From contig CAKTFS010000015.1 in the NCBI GenBank assembly GCA_934561115.1, positions 1-50,993 on the forward strand: a DNA stretch of 50,993 nucleotides, read 5' to 3'. Under the pieces are notes generated by a model. The model was not told the DNA's origin, searched no databases, and worked only from the letters and a program-made list of their open reading frames with translations. The stretch comes from an uncultured Faecalibacterium sp. (GTDB lineage: Bacteria > Bacillota > Clostridia > Oscillospirales > Ruminococcaceae). Below are positions 1-6,763 of this stretch, piece after piece (within the stretch, counting starts at the first letter, position 1; every line of letters begins with the position of its first letter). Made by a program: the position numbers and the translations under genes.

Positions 1-33
1 CTCGGTGCAGGCCAGAGTGATTTTAACGGTCAT
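1..33 (-). CDS. rpmG: 50S ribosomal protein L33 (5' end only)
   Basis: Only the first 11 codons lie in the window, reading MTVKITLACTE on the minus strand. This matches the conserved start of bacterial ribosomal protein L33, a small zinc-ribbon protein of the large subunit. A strong ribosome site (GGAGGTG, positions 41-47) sits 7 bases before the ATG at 33. A good minus-strand promoter lies upstream (137-165). In Firmicutes rpmG usually leads an operon with secE and nusG; that continuation is outside the window and is inferred. Identification rests on very few residues, but they are characteristic. Confidence 0.8.
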   Translation of the reverse strand, partial: MTVKITLACTE

Positions 34-136
34 TTGTTGACACCTCCATTATAACGGTTGTTTTGAACCTCCCTCGGGTGCGGGTGGCAGCTGTAAAAAC
101 AGGCGCACTTAATAACCCCGCAAAAGAGGTGATATC

Positions 137-165
137 ATTGTACCACGCGTTTTTCAATCCGTCAA
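137..165 (-). promoter_or_regulatory. promoter for rpmG
   Basis: On the minus strand TTGACG (165-160) and TACAAT (142-137) are 17 bases apart. This is a near-consensus vegetative promoter and would give a leader of about 100 bases before rpmG. Confidence 0.65.
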
Positions 166-242
166 GCAGAAAAAATCGATTTTGAGAAACTTTTTTCGCA
201 GCCGGTCTCTTTTTGTCCCCGGGCGGCTTTTTTGCATTCTGC

Positions 243-271
243 TTGCATCGCGGGCGTAGATATTGTATAAT
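243..271 (+). promoter_or_regulatory. promoter for ddl-murI
   Basis: TTGCAT (243-248) and TATAAT (266-271) are separated by 17 bases, about 70 bases before the ddl start. The leader carries a small GC-rich hairpin at about 300-321. Confidence 0.65.
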
Positions 272-342
272 GAATCGAAACGGCATTTTACCGGTTTGAA
301 GCCGCCCCTTTGCCGGGGCTTTATAAATAGGAGTGAGATATC

Positions 343-1437
343 ATGCAGTCTGCAAATAAAATGTGTGTGGCTCTGCTGTTCGGCGGTATGTCCAGCGAAC
401 ATGAGGTCAGCTGTGTCTCTGTGGGCAACTTTGTCCGCAACATCGACCGCAGCAAGTACGAGGTGCTCACCGTGGGCATCACCAAGGAGGGCCGCTGGCT
501 CTACACCGAAGCCACGGCAGAGCAGATGGCCGACGGCAGCTGGGAAGAGCTGCCCGGCAATATGCCCTGCGTGATCAGCCCGGACCGCGCCGACCACGGC
601 ATGATCCTGTTTACCCCGGACGGCCGGGTGGAGAAGATGCACCTTGATGTGGTGATCCCGGTGCTCCACGGCCTGTGGGGCGAGGACGGCACTGTGCAGG
701 GCCTGCTGGAGCTGGCAGGCATCGCCTATGTGGGCTGCGGCGTGCTGGCAAGCTCTGTGTGCATGGACAAGGCTGTAGCCAACGCCCTGTTTGAGGCCAA
801 CGGCGTGCCCCACACCAAGTGGGTGGCCGCCAACCGCTGGGAGATCGAGAAGGATCTGGAGGGCGTGTGCGCCGGCGTTGAAGAAAAGCTGGGCTGGCCG
901 GTGTTCGTCAAGCCCGCCAACGCAGGCTCCAGCGTGGGCATCTCCAAGGTGTCCAGTCAGGAGGAGCTGAAGGCTGCCATCGCTCTTGCGCTGGAAAACG
1001 ACCGCAAGGTGGTGTTTGAGGCCTTTGTGGACGGACAGGAAGTGGAGTGCGCCGTCATCGGCTCTGACCCCGCTGTGGCCACCCGCCCCGGTGAGATCCT
1101 TGCCGGTGCAGAGTTCTACACCTATGATGACAAGTACAAGAACGGCGTGAGCCAGACCGTTATCCCGGCACATCTGCCGGAGGCAAAGCTGGACGAGGTA
1201 AAGACCTACGCCGCCATGGCCTACACCGCACTGAACTGCGAGGGTCTGGCACGGTGCGATTTCTTTGTGGAAAAGAACACCGGCCGGGTGCTCATCAACG
1301 AGATCAACACCTTCCCCGGCTTTACCGCCATCAGCATGTACCCCAAGCTCATGGAGCACGAGGGTCTGCCGGTGCCGCAGCTCATCGACCGCCTGATCGC
1401 ACTGGCGGTGGAAAGGACGGAAAAGCAGCATGGATAA
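343..1437 (+). CDS. ddl: D-alanine--D-alanine ligase
   Basis: An ATP-grasp enzyme of 364 residues that joins two D-alanines for the end of the peptidoglycan stem peptide; cytoplasmic. The N-terminal stretch has the family motif FGGMSSEHEVS, the middle has the ATP-grasp segment KPANAGSSVGISK, and the C-terminus has the metal-binding EINTFPGFT. Length is normal for the family. The start at 343 follows AGGAG (329-333). The stop overlaps the murI start by 8 bases, so the two cell-wall genes are translationally coupled. Promoter at 243-271. I see nothing odd and did not try to predict D-Ala versus D-Ser/D-Lac specificity. Confidence 0.95.
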   Translation: MQSANKMCVALLFGGMSSEHEVSCVSVGNFVRNIDRSKYEVLTVGITKEGRWLYTEATAEQMADGSWEELPGNMPCVISPDRADHGMILFTPDGRVEKMHLDVVIPVLHGLWGEDGTVQGLLELAGIAYVGCGVLASSVCMDKAVANALFEANGVPHTKWVAANRWEIEKDLEGVCAGVEEKLGWPVFVKPANAGSSVGISKVSSQEELKAAIALALENDRKVVFEAFVDGQEVECAVIGSDPAVATRPGEILAGAEFYTYDDKYKNGVSQTVIPAHLPEAKLDEVKTYAAMAYTALNCEGLARCDFFVEKNTGRVLINEINTFPGFTAISMYPKLMEHEGLPVPQLIDRLIALAVERTEKQHG

Positions 1438-2254
1438 TCGCCCCATCGGTGTGTTCGACAGCGGTCTGGGCGGCCTGACCGGCGTGCGGGAGCTGCGCAA
1501 GCGCCTGCCCCATGAGGATATCATCTACTTCGGCGATACCGGCCGGGTGCCCTACGGCAGCCGCAGCCCGGAGACCATTTTGCAGTACGCCCGGCAGGAC
1601 GTGGCCTTTCTGCTTTCCAAAAACGTCAAGTGCATCATGGCCGCCTGCGGTACGGTAAGCAGCACCTACCCGGCTGCGGAAGCAGCCCAGCTGCCTGTAC
1701 CCTACCTTGGCGTAGTGGACGCCGCCGCGCGGGAAGCTGCTTTCGTCACCCGCAACCGCCGCATCGGCGTCATTGGCACAGCCGCCACCATCCGTTCCCG
1801 CAGCTATGAAAAGCTGCTGCGGCAGCTGGTGCCCGGGGTGGAGATCACCGCCCGCCCCTGCCCGCTGTTCGTACCGCTGGTGGAGGCCGGGTATGTGGAT
1901 CACAGCGAGGCCGGCAAGCAGCAGGTCACAAAGCTGGTCATTGCCCAGTACCTGACCGAGGTGCGCGAAGCCGGGGTGGATACCCTGATTTTAGGCTGCA
2001 CCCACTACCCGCTGCTGAAAAGCATGATCGGGGAGTTCATGGGCCCGGGCGTCACGCTGGTGGACCCCGCCATGACCGCCGCCCATCATCTGGAGCGGAT
2101 GCTCGCCGAGCGCGGGCTGCGCGCCGACCATGAGAACGGGCAGGCACACTTTTACGTCAGCGATGTACCGGACTGCTTTGTGCAGACGGCAGACCTGTTC
2201 CTGGGCGAGTACAAGGGCGGCCCGGTGGAGCAGATCGCCATTGATAAATATTGA
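1430..2254 (+). CDS. murI: glutamate racemase
   Basis: A 274-residue racemase that makes D-glutamate for peptidoglycan. The N-terminal GVFDSGLGGLTG carries the conserved Asp-Ser pair (10-11); the two catalytic cysteines are visible as C73 in AACGTVSS and C190 in LGCTHYPLL. In the well-studied enzymes the first motif reads ACNT; here the Asn is Gly, encoded GGT, so the usual substrate-contacting Asn is missing. The rest of the family pattern is intact and the gene is coupled to ddl by an 8-base overlap, so function as MurI is likely. The next gene begins 14 bases downstream. Confidence 0.93.
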   Translation: MDNRPIGVFDSGLGGLTGVRELRKRLPHEDIIYFGDTGRVPYGSRSPETILQYARQDVAFLLSKNVKCIMAACGTVSSTYPAAEAAQLPVPYLGVVDAAAREAAFVTRNRRIGVIGTAATIRSRSYEKLLRQLVPGVEITARPCPLFVPLVEAGYVDHSEAGKQQVTKLVIAQYLTEVREAGVDTLILGCTHYPLLKSMIGEFMGPGVTLVDPAMTAAHHLERMLAERGLRADHENGQAHFYVSDVPDCFVQTADLFLGEYKGGPVEQIAIDKY

Positions 2255-2268
2255 TAAGGAAAAACAAC

Positions 2269-2745
2269 GTGAGCAAGCCACTGAAGGAAGACTATATCAT
2301 CCGCATCAAAAGTCGCATTGAGCAGCGGCTGGACGAACCGGCTGCGGAGGAAGAAAAAGAAGAATTTGTGGAGCTGATGACCCGGGGCAGTTTTGTGCTG
2401 AAGGGCGGCAGCTACTATGTGACCTACCGCGAGACCGAGACCACCGGCTACGAGGGCTGCACCACCACCCTGAAGATCGCCGCAGACGGCAGCCGGGTGG
2501 CGATGCTGCGGTTCGGCAAGGGCGGCGGGGCAGGCACCCAGCTGCTGATCGAAAAAGGCCGCCGCAACCTGTGCCACTACGAGACCGGCTTCGGCTCCAT
2601 GACCTTGGGCGTGACCGCGGACGAGATCGACTGTCAGCTGACCGAAAAGGGCGGCACCGCCCGGTTTGCCTACCTGCTGGATGCCGACAGCGCCGAGCTG
2701 GTGAGCCGCAACCGTCTGGAAGTTACCGTGACCCATGTGAATTGA
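2269..2745 (+). CDS. DUF1934-type beta-barrel protein
   Basis: About 158 residues, resembling the DUF1934 family: small proteins with a calycin-like barrel, of uncertain function, often found beside argS in Firmicutes. The GTG start at 2269 is chosen because AAGGA (2256-2260) stands 8 bases before it; an in-frame codon at 2251 would overlap murI and lacks a site. The charged N-terminal helix is followed by strand-rich sequence typical of the family (KGGSYYVTYRETETTGYEG). It probably belongs to the ddl-murI transcript. No catalytic motif is visible and I assign no function. Confidence 0.75.
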   Translation: MSKPLKEDYIIRIKSRIEQRLDEPAAEEEKEEFVELMTRGSFVLKGGSYYVTYRETETTGYEGCTTTLKIAADGSRVAMLRFGKGGGAGTQLLIEKGRRNLCHYETGFGSMTLGVTADEIDCQLTEKGGTARFAYLLDADSAELVSRNRLEVTVTHVN

Positions 2746-2780
2746 TGAAGTTCCCTGAGACTGTGAAAGGAATCCGACCC

Positions 2781-4595
2781 ATGACTGATTTTGAAAAGAC
2801 CTACCAGAACTACAACCCCCGGCAGGCTGCGCTGGACGAGGCACGTGCTCTGCTGACCGCAGCCGCCAAGGCTGCTATGGCAGACGGCACCCTGCCCGAG
2901 GCAGAGCTGCCCGCCTTTATCGTGGAGATCCCCGCCGACGTGAAGAACGGCGATATCGCCTCCAACATTGCCATGGCCGGTGCACGCACCTGGCGCAAGG
3001 CGCCCAAGATGATCGCAGACGCCCTGCTGGCACATCTGCCCTCCATTGAGGACAGCGTGTTCTCCAAGGTGGAGGTTGCCGGCCCCGGCTTCATCAACCT
3101 GTTTTTGTCCCAGAGCTTCTGGGCAGGCGTGGTGCTGGGTGCCTGCGCCAACAAGGAGTATGGCCGCACCGACCACGGCAAGGGCGCAAAGTACAATGTG
3201 GAGTTCGTTTCTGCCAACCCCACCGGCCCCATGCACATGGGCAACGCCCGCGGCGGCGCACTGGGCGACTGTCTGGCCGCTGTGCTGGACTGGTCCGGCT
3301 ACGATGTGACCCGCGAGTTCTATATCAACGATGCCGGCAACCAGATCCAGAAGTTCGGCAAAAGTCTGGCAGTACGCTACCTGCAGCAGTTCTGCGGCGA
3401 GGAGGCCTATCCCCTGCCCAAGGAGTGCTATCAGGGCGGCGACATCAAGGTGCTGGCCGGTGAGTTTGCCCAGCTGAACGGCGACAAGTACGTTGCCGCC
3501 TGCTCCGGGCTGAGCGAGGAGGCTCTGTTTGAGAGCGAGGCCTTTGCCGCCCTCAAGGACGCACTGGTGGCCTACGCCCTGCCCAAGAACATCGCCGCGC
3601 TGAAGCGTGATCTCGGCAAGTACCGCATTGATTACGATGTCTGGTTCCACGAGAGCACCCTGCACGAGTCCGGCGCAGTTCTGGCTGTGGTGGACAAGCT
3701 GCTGGAACTGGGCGCCTGCTACAAGGCCGAGGACGGCGCCATCATGTACCGCAGCGCCCAGTACGCTGCCAAGTACGGCACCGTGAACAAGAAAAAGACC
3801 GAGGACGGCACCGAGGAAGAGGCCAAGGACGAGGTGCTGGTGCGCGCCAACGGCATCCCCACCTACTTTGCCGCCGATATCGCCTACCACTACAACAAGC
3901 TGGCCACCCGCGGCTTTGCCAAGGCCATCGACGTGTGGGGCGCAGACCACCACGGCCATGTGGCCCGCATGAAGGGCGCGATGGACGCCATCGGCCTGCA
4001 CGGCGAGGATCTGGATGTTGTGCTGATGCAGATGGTCAACCTGATGCGGGACGGCCAGCCTGTCCGTATGTCCAAGCGCACCGGCAACGCCATCACCCTG
4101 ACCGACCTGCTGGAAGAGGTGCCCATCGACAGCGCACGCTTCCTGTTCAATATGCACGACGCTGGCAGCGGCATCGACTTTGATCTGGATCAGGCCGTCA
4201 AGACCGACAACGACAACCCCGTGTACTATGTGCAGTACGCCCACGCCCGCATCTGCTCCATCCTGAAAAAGATGGAGAGCGAGGGCGTGCAGTTTGCCGG
4301 TGCGGAGCACATCGACGCCACCCTGCTCACCGAGCCTTCCGAGATGGATCTGATCCGGATGCTGGCCGCCTTCCCGCAGGAGATCGTGATGGCTGCTGAA
4401 AAGTACGACCCCAGCCGCATCAACCGCTTTGTCATCGATCTGGCCAGCGCCTTCCACCGCTTCTACGGCAACTGCCGCATTCAGGGCGCAGACCCCGCCG
4501 TGCAGCAGGCACGTCTGGCCCTGTGCATCGGCGTGAAGAACGCCATCTTCAACGTGCTCACCATGTTCAAGATCAACGTGCCCGAGAAGATGTAA
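2781..4595 (+). CDS. argS: arginine--tRNA ligase
   Basis: Class I aminoacyl-tRNA synthetase of 604 residues that charges tRNA-Arg. The signature FVSANPTGPMHMGNARGG includes the HIGH-equivalent HMGN. The KMSKS-equivalent is RMSKRTG. The C-terminal anticodon-binding DALR-type region ends in KNAIFNVLTMFKIN. The ATG at 2781 is preceded by GAAAGGA; the frame is open further upstream but that stretch overlaps the DUF1934 gene and has no family similarity. Transcription ends at the strong terminator 4608-4646. Confidence 0.95.
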   Translation: MTDFEKTYQNYNPRQAALDEARALLTAAAKAAMADGTLPEAELPAFIVEIPADVKNGDIASNIAMAGARTWRKAPKMIADALLAHLPSIEDSVFSKVEVAGPGFINLFLSQSFWAGVVLGACANKEYGRTDHGKGAKYNVEFVSANPTGPMHMGNARGGALGDCLAAVLDWSGYDVTREFYINDAGNQIQKFGKSLAVRYLQQFCGEEAYPLPKECYQGGDIKVLAGEFAQLNGDKYVAACSGLSEEALFESEAFAALKDALVAYALPKNIAALKRDLGKYRIDYDVWFHESTLHESGAVLAVVDKLLELGACYKAEDGAIMYRSAQYAAKYGTVNKKKTEDGTEEEAKDEVLVRANGIPTYFAADIAYHYNKLATRGFAKAIDVWGADHHGHVARMKGAMDAIGLHGEDLDVVLMQMVNLMRDGQPVRMSKRTGNAITLTDLLEEVPIDSARFLFNMHDAGSGIDFDLDQAVKTDNDNPVYYVQYAHARICSILKKMESEGVQFAGAEHIDATLLTEPSEMDLIRMLAAFPQEIVMAAEKYDPSRINRFVIDLASAFHRFYGNCRIQGADPAVQQARLALCIGVKNAIFNVLTMFKINVPEKM

Positions 4596-4607
4596 CATAA
4601 AACCACA

Positions 4608-4646
4608 GGGGCTGTTGCACAGCATTTGGCGCAACAGCCCCTTTTT
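4608..4646 (+). terminator. intrinsic terminator after argS
   Basis: A perfect 11-bp stem (GGGGCTGTTGC at 4608-4618 with GCAACAGCCCC at 4631-4641) is followed by five Ts. It closes the ddl-murI-DUF1934-argS unit. Confidence 0.9.
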
Positions 4647-4659
4647 ACGGTGTATGGCA

Positions 4660-4929
4660 GGAACTCCCCCAGTCGCCTGCGGCGACAGCCCCCTCTAGGA
4701 TGGGGCCCTTGGCATAGCGATAAAGTTTCCGATTCAAGCGAAAAGTTTCCGGTTTCGCCAGAGGCTCCCTCTCAGAGGGAGCTGGCAAAGCCGTCAGGCT
4801 TTGACTGAGGGAGTTCCCCTCCCGTGAAAATGCGTTTGGAGCGCTCCGCAGAGCGCGACAAACGCGAAATTATAAATAATAATTCCGCTGAATATGCCCA
4901 GAGTGAAACGGAGGGCATTCCAAATCGTC
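4660..4929 (-). repeat. composite intergenic repeat C-A
   Basis: Fills most of the argS-dus gap. Module C is at 4660-4818: inverted ends GGAACTCCC and GGGAGTTCC with inner GC-rich palindromes. Module A is at 4821-4929 in reverse orientation. Its first hairpin has arms ATGCCC/GGGCAT, and its second is a long imperfect palindrome around CTCTGCGG. The same modules recur at 10796, 16581, 26443, 28700, 30289, 34072, 38765 and 40842. No coding potential is seen. Confidence 0.85.
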
Positions 4930-4957
4930 TACCCCAAAACAGATACAAGGAGAACCC

Positions 4958-5977
4958 ATGGAACCTTTGAAGATCGGCAATATCACCCTGCCCCACCGGG
5001 CGGTGTTCGGCCCTATGGCAGGCTTTACGGATGCCCCCTGCCGCCGCCTGATGGCGCAGCACGGCGCGGGCTTTACCGTCAGCGAGATGGTGTCCAGCCG
5101 GGCGCTGGTGTACGGCGACCATAAGACCGTCAGCCTGCTGAAAGCAGAGCCTAACGGCGCACCCTACGGGGTGCAGATCTTTGGCGAGGTGCCGGAGATC
5201 ATGGGCGAGGCCACCGCCGCCATCGAGCAGTACGAATTTGACTTTGTGGATATCAATATGGGCTGCCCTGCCCCTAAGATCGTCTCCGGCGGGGCGGGCA
5301 GCAAGCTGATGCTGGACCCCGACCGCTGCGGGCGCATCGTGGAGCAGGTGGTGGCGCACACCAAGCGCCCCGTCACCGTAAAGATGCGCAAGGGCTGGGA
5401 CGCCGACCACATCACCGCCGTGGAGTGCGCCAAAGCCTGCGAGCAGGCGGGCGCGGCGCTGGTGGCGGTGCACGCCCGCACCCGGGAGCAGATGTACACC
5501 CCGGGCATCGACCCGGAGATCATCGCCCGGGTAAAGGACGCGGTAAAGGTGCCGGTGCTGGGCAACGGCGATATCCACTGCGCCGAGGACGCGCTGCGCA
5601 TGGTGCGCCAGACGCACTGCGACGGCGTGATGATCGCCCGGGGCGCACTGGGCGACCCGTGGCTGTTTGAGCGGGTGAACGCCGCGCTGGAAGGTCTGCC
5701 CGCCCCCAAGGAGCCGAACCTGCAGGCGCGGATGAACGCGCTGCGCCGTCAGGTGGAGGAGATGGTGGAGCAGAAGGGCGAGTTTGTGGCCATGCCGCAG
5801 GCACGCGCCCAGACCATGCACTATATGAAGGGGCTGAAGGGCGCAGCCGCCCTGCGCCGCTACTGCTGCACCCTGACCCACTTGGAGGACCTGGACGAGC
5901 TGATCGCCGCCGTGTTTGAAGAGCAGCGCAAGGCCGGGCTGGACCCCGACGACGTGCGGGAAGTGCCGTTCCCGTGA
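4958..5977 (+). CDS. dus: tRNA-dihydrouridine synthase
   Basis: A 339-residue FMN enzyme that reduces uridines in the tRNA D-loop using NADPH; TIM barrel plus helical C-terminal domain. Family landmarks are GPMAGFTDAPCRRL at the start, NMGCPAPKIVSGGAGSKLM with the catalytic Cys, KMRKGWD, then GNGDIHCAEDA and ARGALGDPWLF for FMN phosphate binding. Length fits DusB-type enzymes, the usual class in Firmicutes. The start at 4958 follows AAGGAG. The gene is monocistronic, bounded by repeats upstream and a shared terminator downstream. Confidence 0.93.
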   Translation: MEPLKIGNITLPHRAVFGPMAGFTDAPCRRLMAQHGAGFTVSEMVSSRALVYGDHKTVSLLKAEPNGAPYGVQIFGEVPEIMGEATAAIEQYEFDFVDINMGCPAPKIVSGGAGSKLMLDPDRCGRIVEQVVAHTKRPVTVKMRKGWDADHITAVECAKACEQAGAALVAVHARTREQMYTPGIDPEIIARVKDAVKVPVLGNGDIHCAEDALRMVRQTHCDGVMIARGALGDPWLFERVNAALEGLPAPKEPNLQARMNALRRQVEEMVEQKGEFVAMPQARAQTMHYMKGLKGAAALRRYCCTLTHLEDLDELIAAVFEEQRKAGLDPDDVREVPFP

Positions 5978-5994
5978 TTTGACCCGGAAGCAGA

Positions 5995-6037
5995 GCAATT
6001 CCGGACGGCCTGTGGGCTGTCCGGCATTGCATTTTTT
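5995..6037. terminator. bidirectional terminator between dus and yfbR
   Basis: GCAAT..CCGGAC..GCC pairs with GGC..GTCCGG..ATTGC at 5995-6030 and is followed by a T run on the plus strand. The T run includes the minus-strand stop codon of the convergent gene, so the two genes are packed against one hairpin. Confidence 0.75.
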
Positions 6038-6623
6038 ACGGCCTTGTCAGCTCATCCAAATTCTGGGTGTAGCAGGGCAGGCAGTGCGCCAGAAACCAGT
6101 CGGCTTCCGGGCAGTGCATGGCTTGCAGCGCGGCGCGCTGCTGCGTGAGTGCGGCGTCAAATTCGTGGTTGCCGCTGCGCTGCTCCTCGGTGCATTTGAT
6201 CAGCGCGCTCAGCCGGTCGGCGGCCTTGAGCAGCCGGTGCTCCTCAGCCGTCAGGGCGGTGCCGTCCATGCAGGGGGTCAGCTCTGCGGCCAGCTCTGCG
6301 GGCAGCAGAGCCGCCATGGAGCGCACGCTCTCGGTCTCCAGTGCCTTGTAGGCGTCCCGCAGCGCCGGGGAATGGTACTTGACCGGCGTGGGCATATCCC
6401 CGGTGATGATCTCCGGCGCGTCATGGTACAGCGCCGCCACCGCCACCGCCTCGGGGCGGCAGGGCGTGCCGGTGTAGTGCTTGGCGATGAGACACAGCAG
6501 GTGCGCCAGCAGCGCGGTGTCGCAGGTGTGCTCGCTGAGGGATTCCGCCCGGGTGGAGTGCATCAGGCTCCACCGGGTAATGTACTTCATGCGCGCCAGC
6601 AAGGCGCTAAAGGGATACAGCAT
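6036..6623 (-). CDS. yfbR: HD-domain 5'-nucleotidase, YfbR type
   Basis: A 195-residue HD-family phosphohydrolase close in pattern and length to E. coli YfbR, which dephosphorylates deoxynucleoside 5'-monophosphates. The ordered landmarks match: RWSLMHSTRAESLSEH near the N-terminus (first metal-ligand His), YHDAPEIITGDMPTPVKY (HD pair at 67-68, then Glu) and a later ADRLSALIKCTEE aspartate. It would act in the cytoplasm in deoxynucleotide salvage. It stands alone, convergent with dus and divergent from the yfhO-like gene; its promoter is at 6645-6673. Confidence 0.88.
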   Translation of the reverse strand: MLYPFSALLARMKYITRWSLMHSTRAESLSEHTCDTALLAHLLCLIAKHYTGTPCRPEAVAVAALYHDAPEIITGDMPTPVKYHSPALRDAYKALETESVRSMAALLPAELAAELTPCMDGTALTAEEHRLLKAADRLSALIKCTEEQRSGNHEFDAALTQQRAALQAMHCPEADWFLAHCLPCYTQNLDELTRP

Positions 6624-6644
6624 GGCAAACGCCTCCTTTTCTTC

Positions 6645-6673
6645 ACCATACCCGCCGGGCGCAGGATTGTCAA
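6645..6673 (-). promoter_or_regulatory. promoter for yfbR
   Basis: Minus-strand TTGACA (6673-6668) and TATGGT (6650-6645), spacing 17. A ribosome site AAGGAGG follows shortly before the ATG at 6623. Confidence 0.6.
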
Positions 6674-6697
6674 GCCCTTTTTTCTTGCCCGCCGCCG

Positions 6698-6706
6698 TGC
6701 TATAAT
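6698..6706 (+). promoter_or_regulatory. extended -10 promoter for yfhO-like gene
   Basis: TGCTATAAT (6698-6706) is an extended -10 element; no good -35 is present. It lies 58 bases before the ATG at 6764. Confidence 0.5.
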
Positions 6707-6763
6707 ACTACAAGGTGTTATCAAATCCACTTCCGCGCCGGTGCGCGGAGAAAGAGGAACGCT

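Noticed and set aside
48..53. TATAAT on the minus strand just before rpmG.
   Set aside because: It is too close to the ribosome site to make a useful leader and has no -35; the promoter at 137-165 is much better.
2571..2780. A longer argS starting 70 codons upstream.
   Set aside because: The extension overlaps the DUF1934 gene, is out of family alignment and has no ribosome site; ATG 2781 has one.
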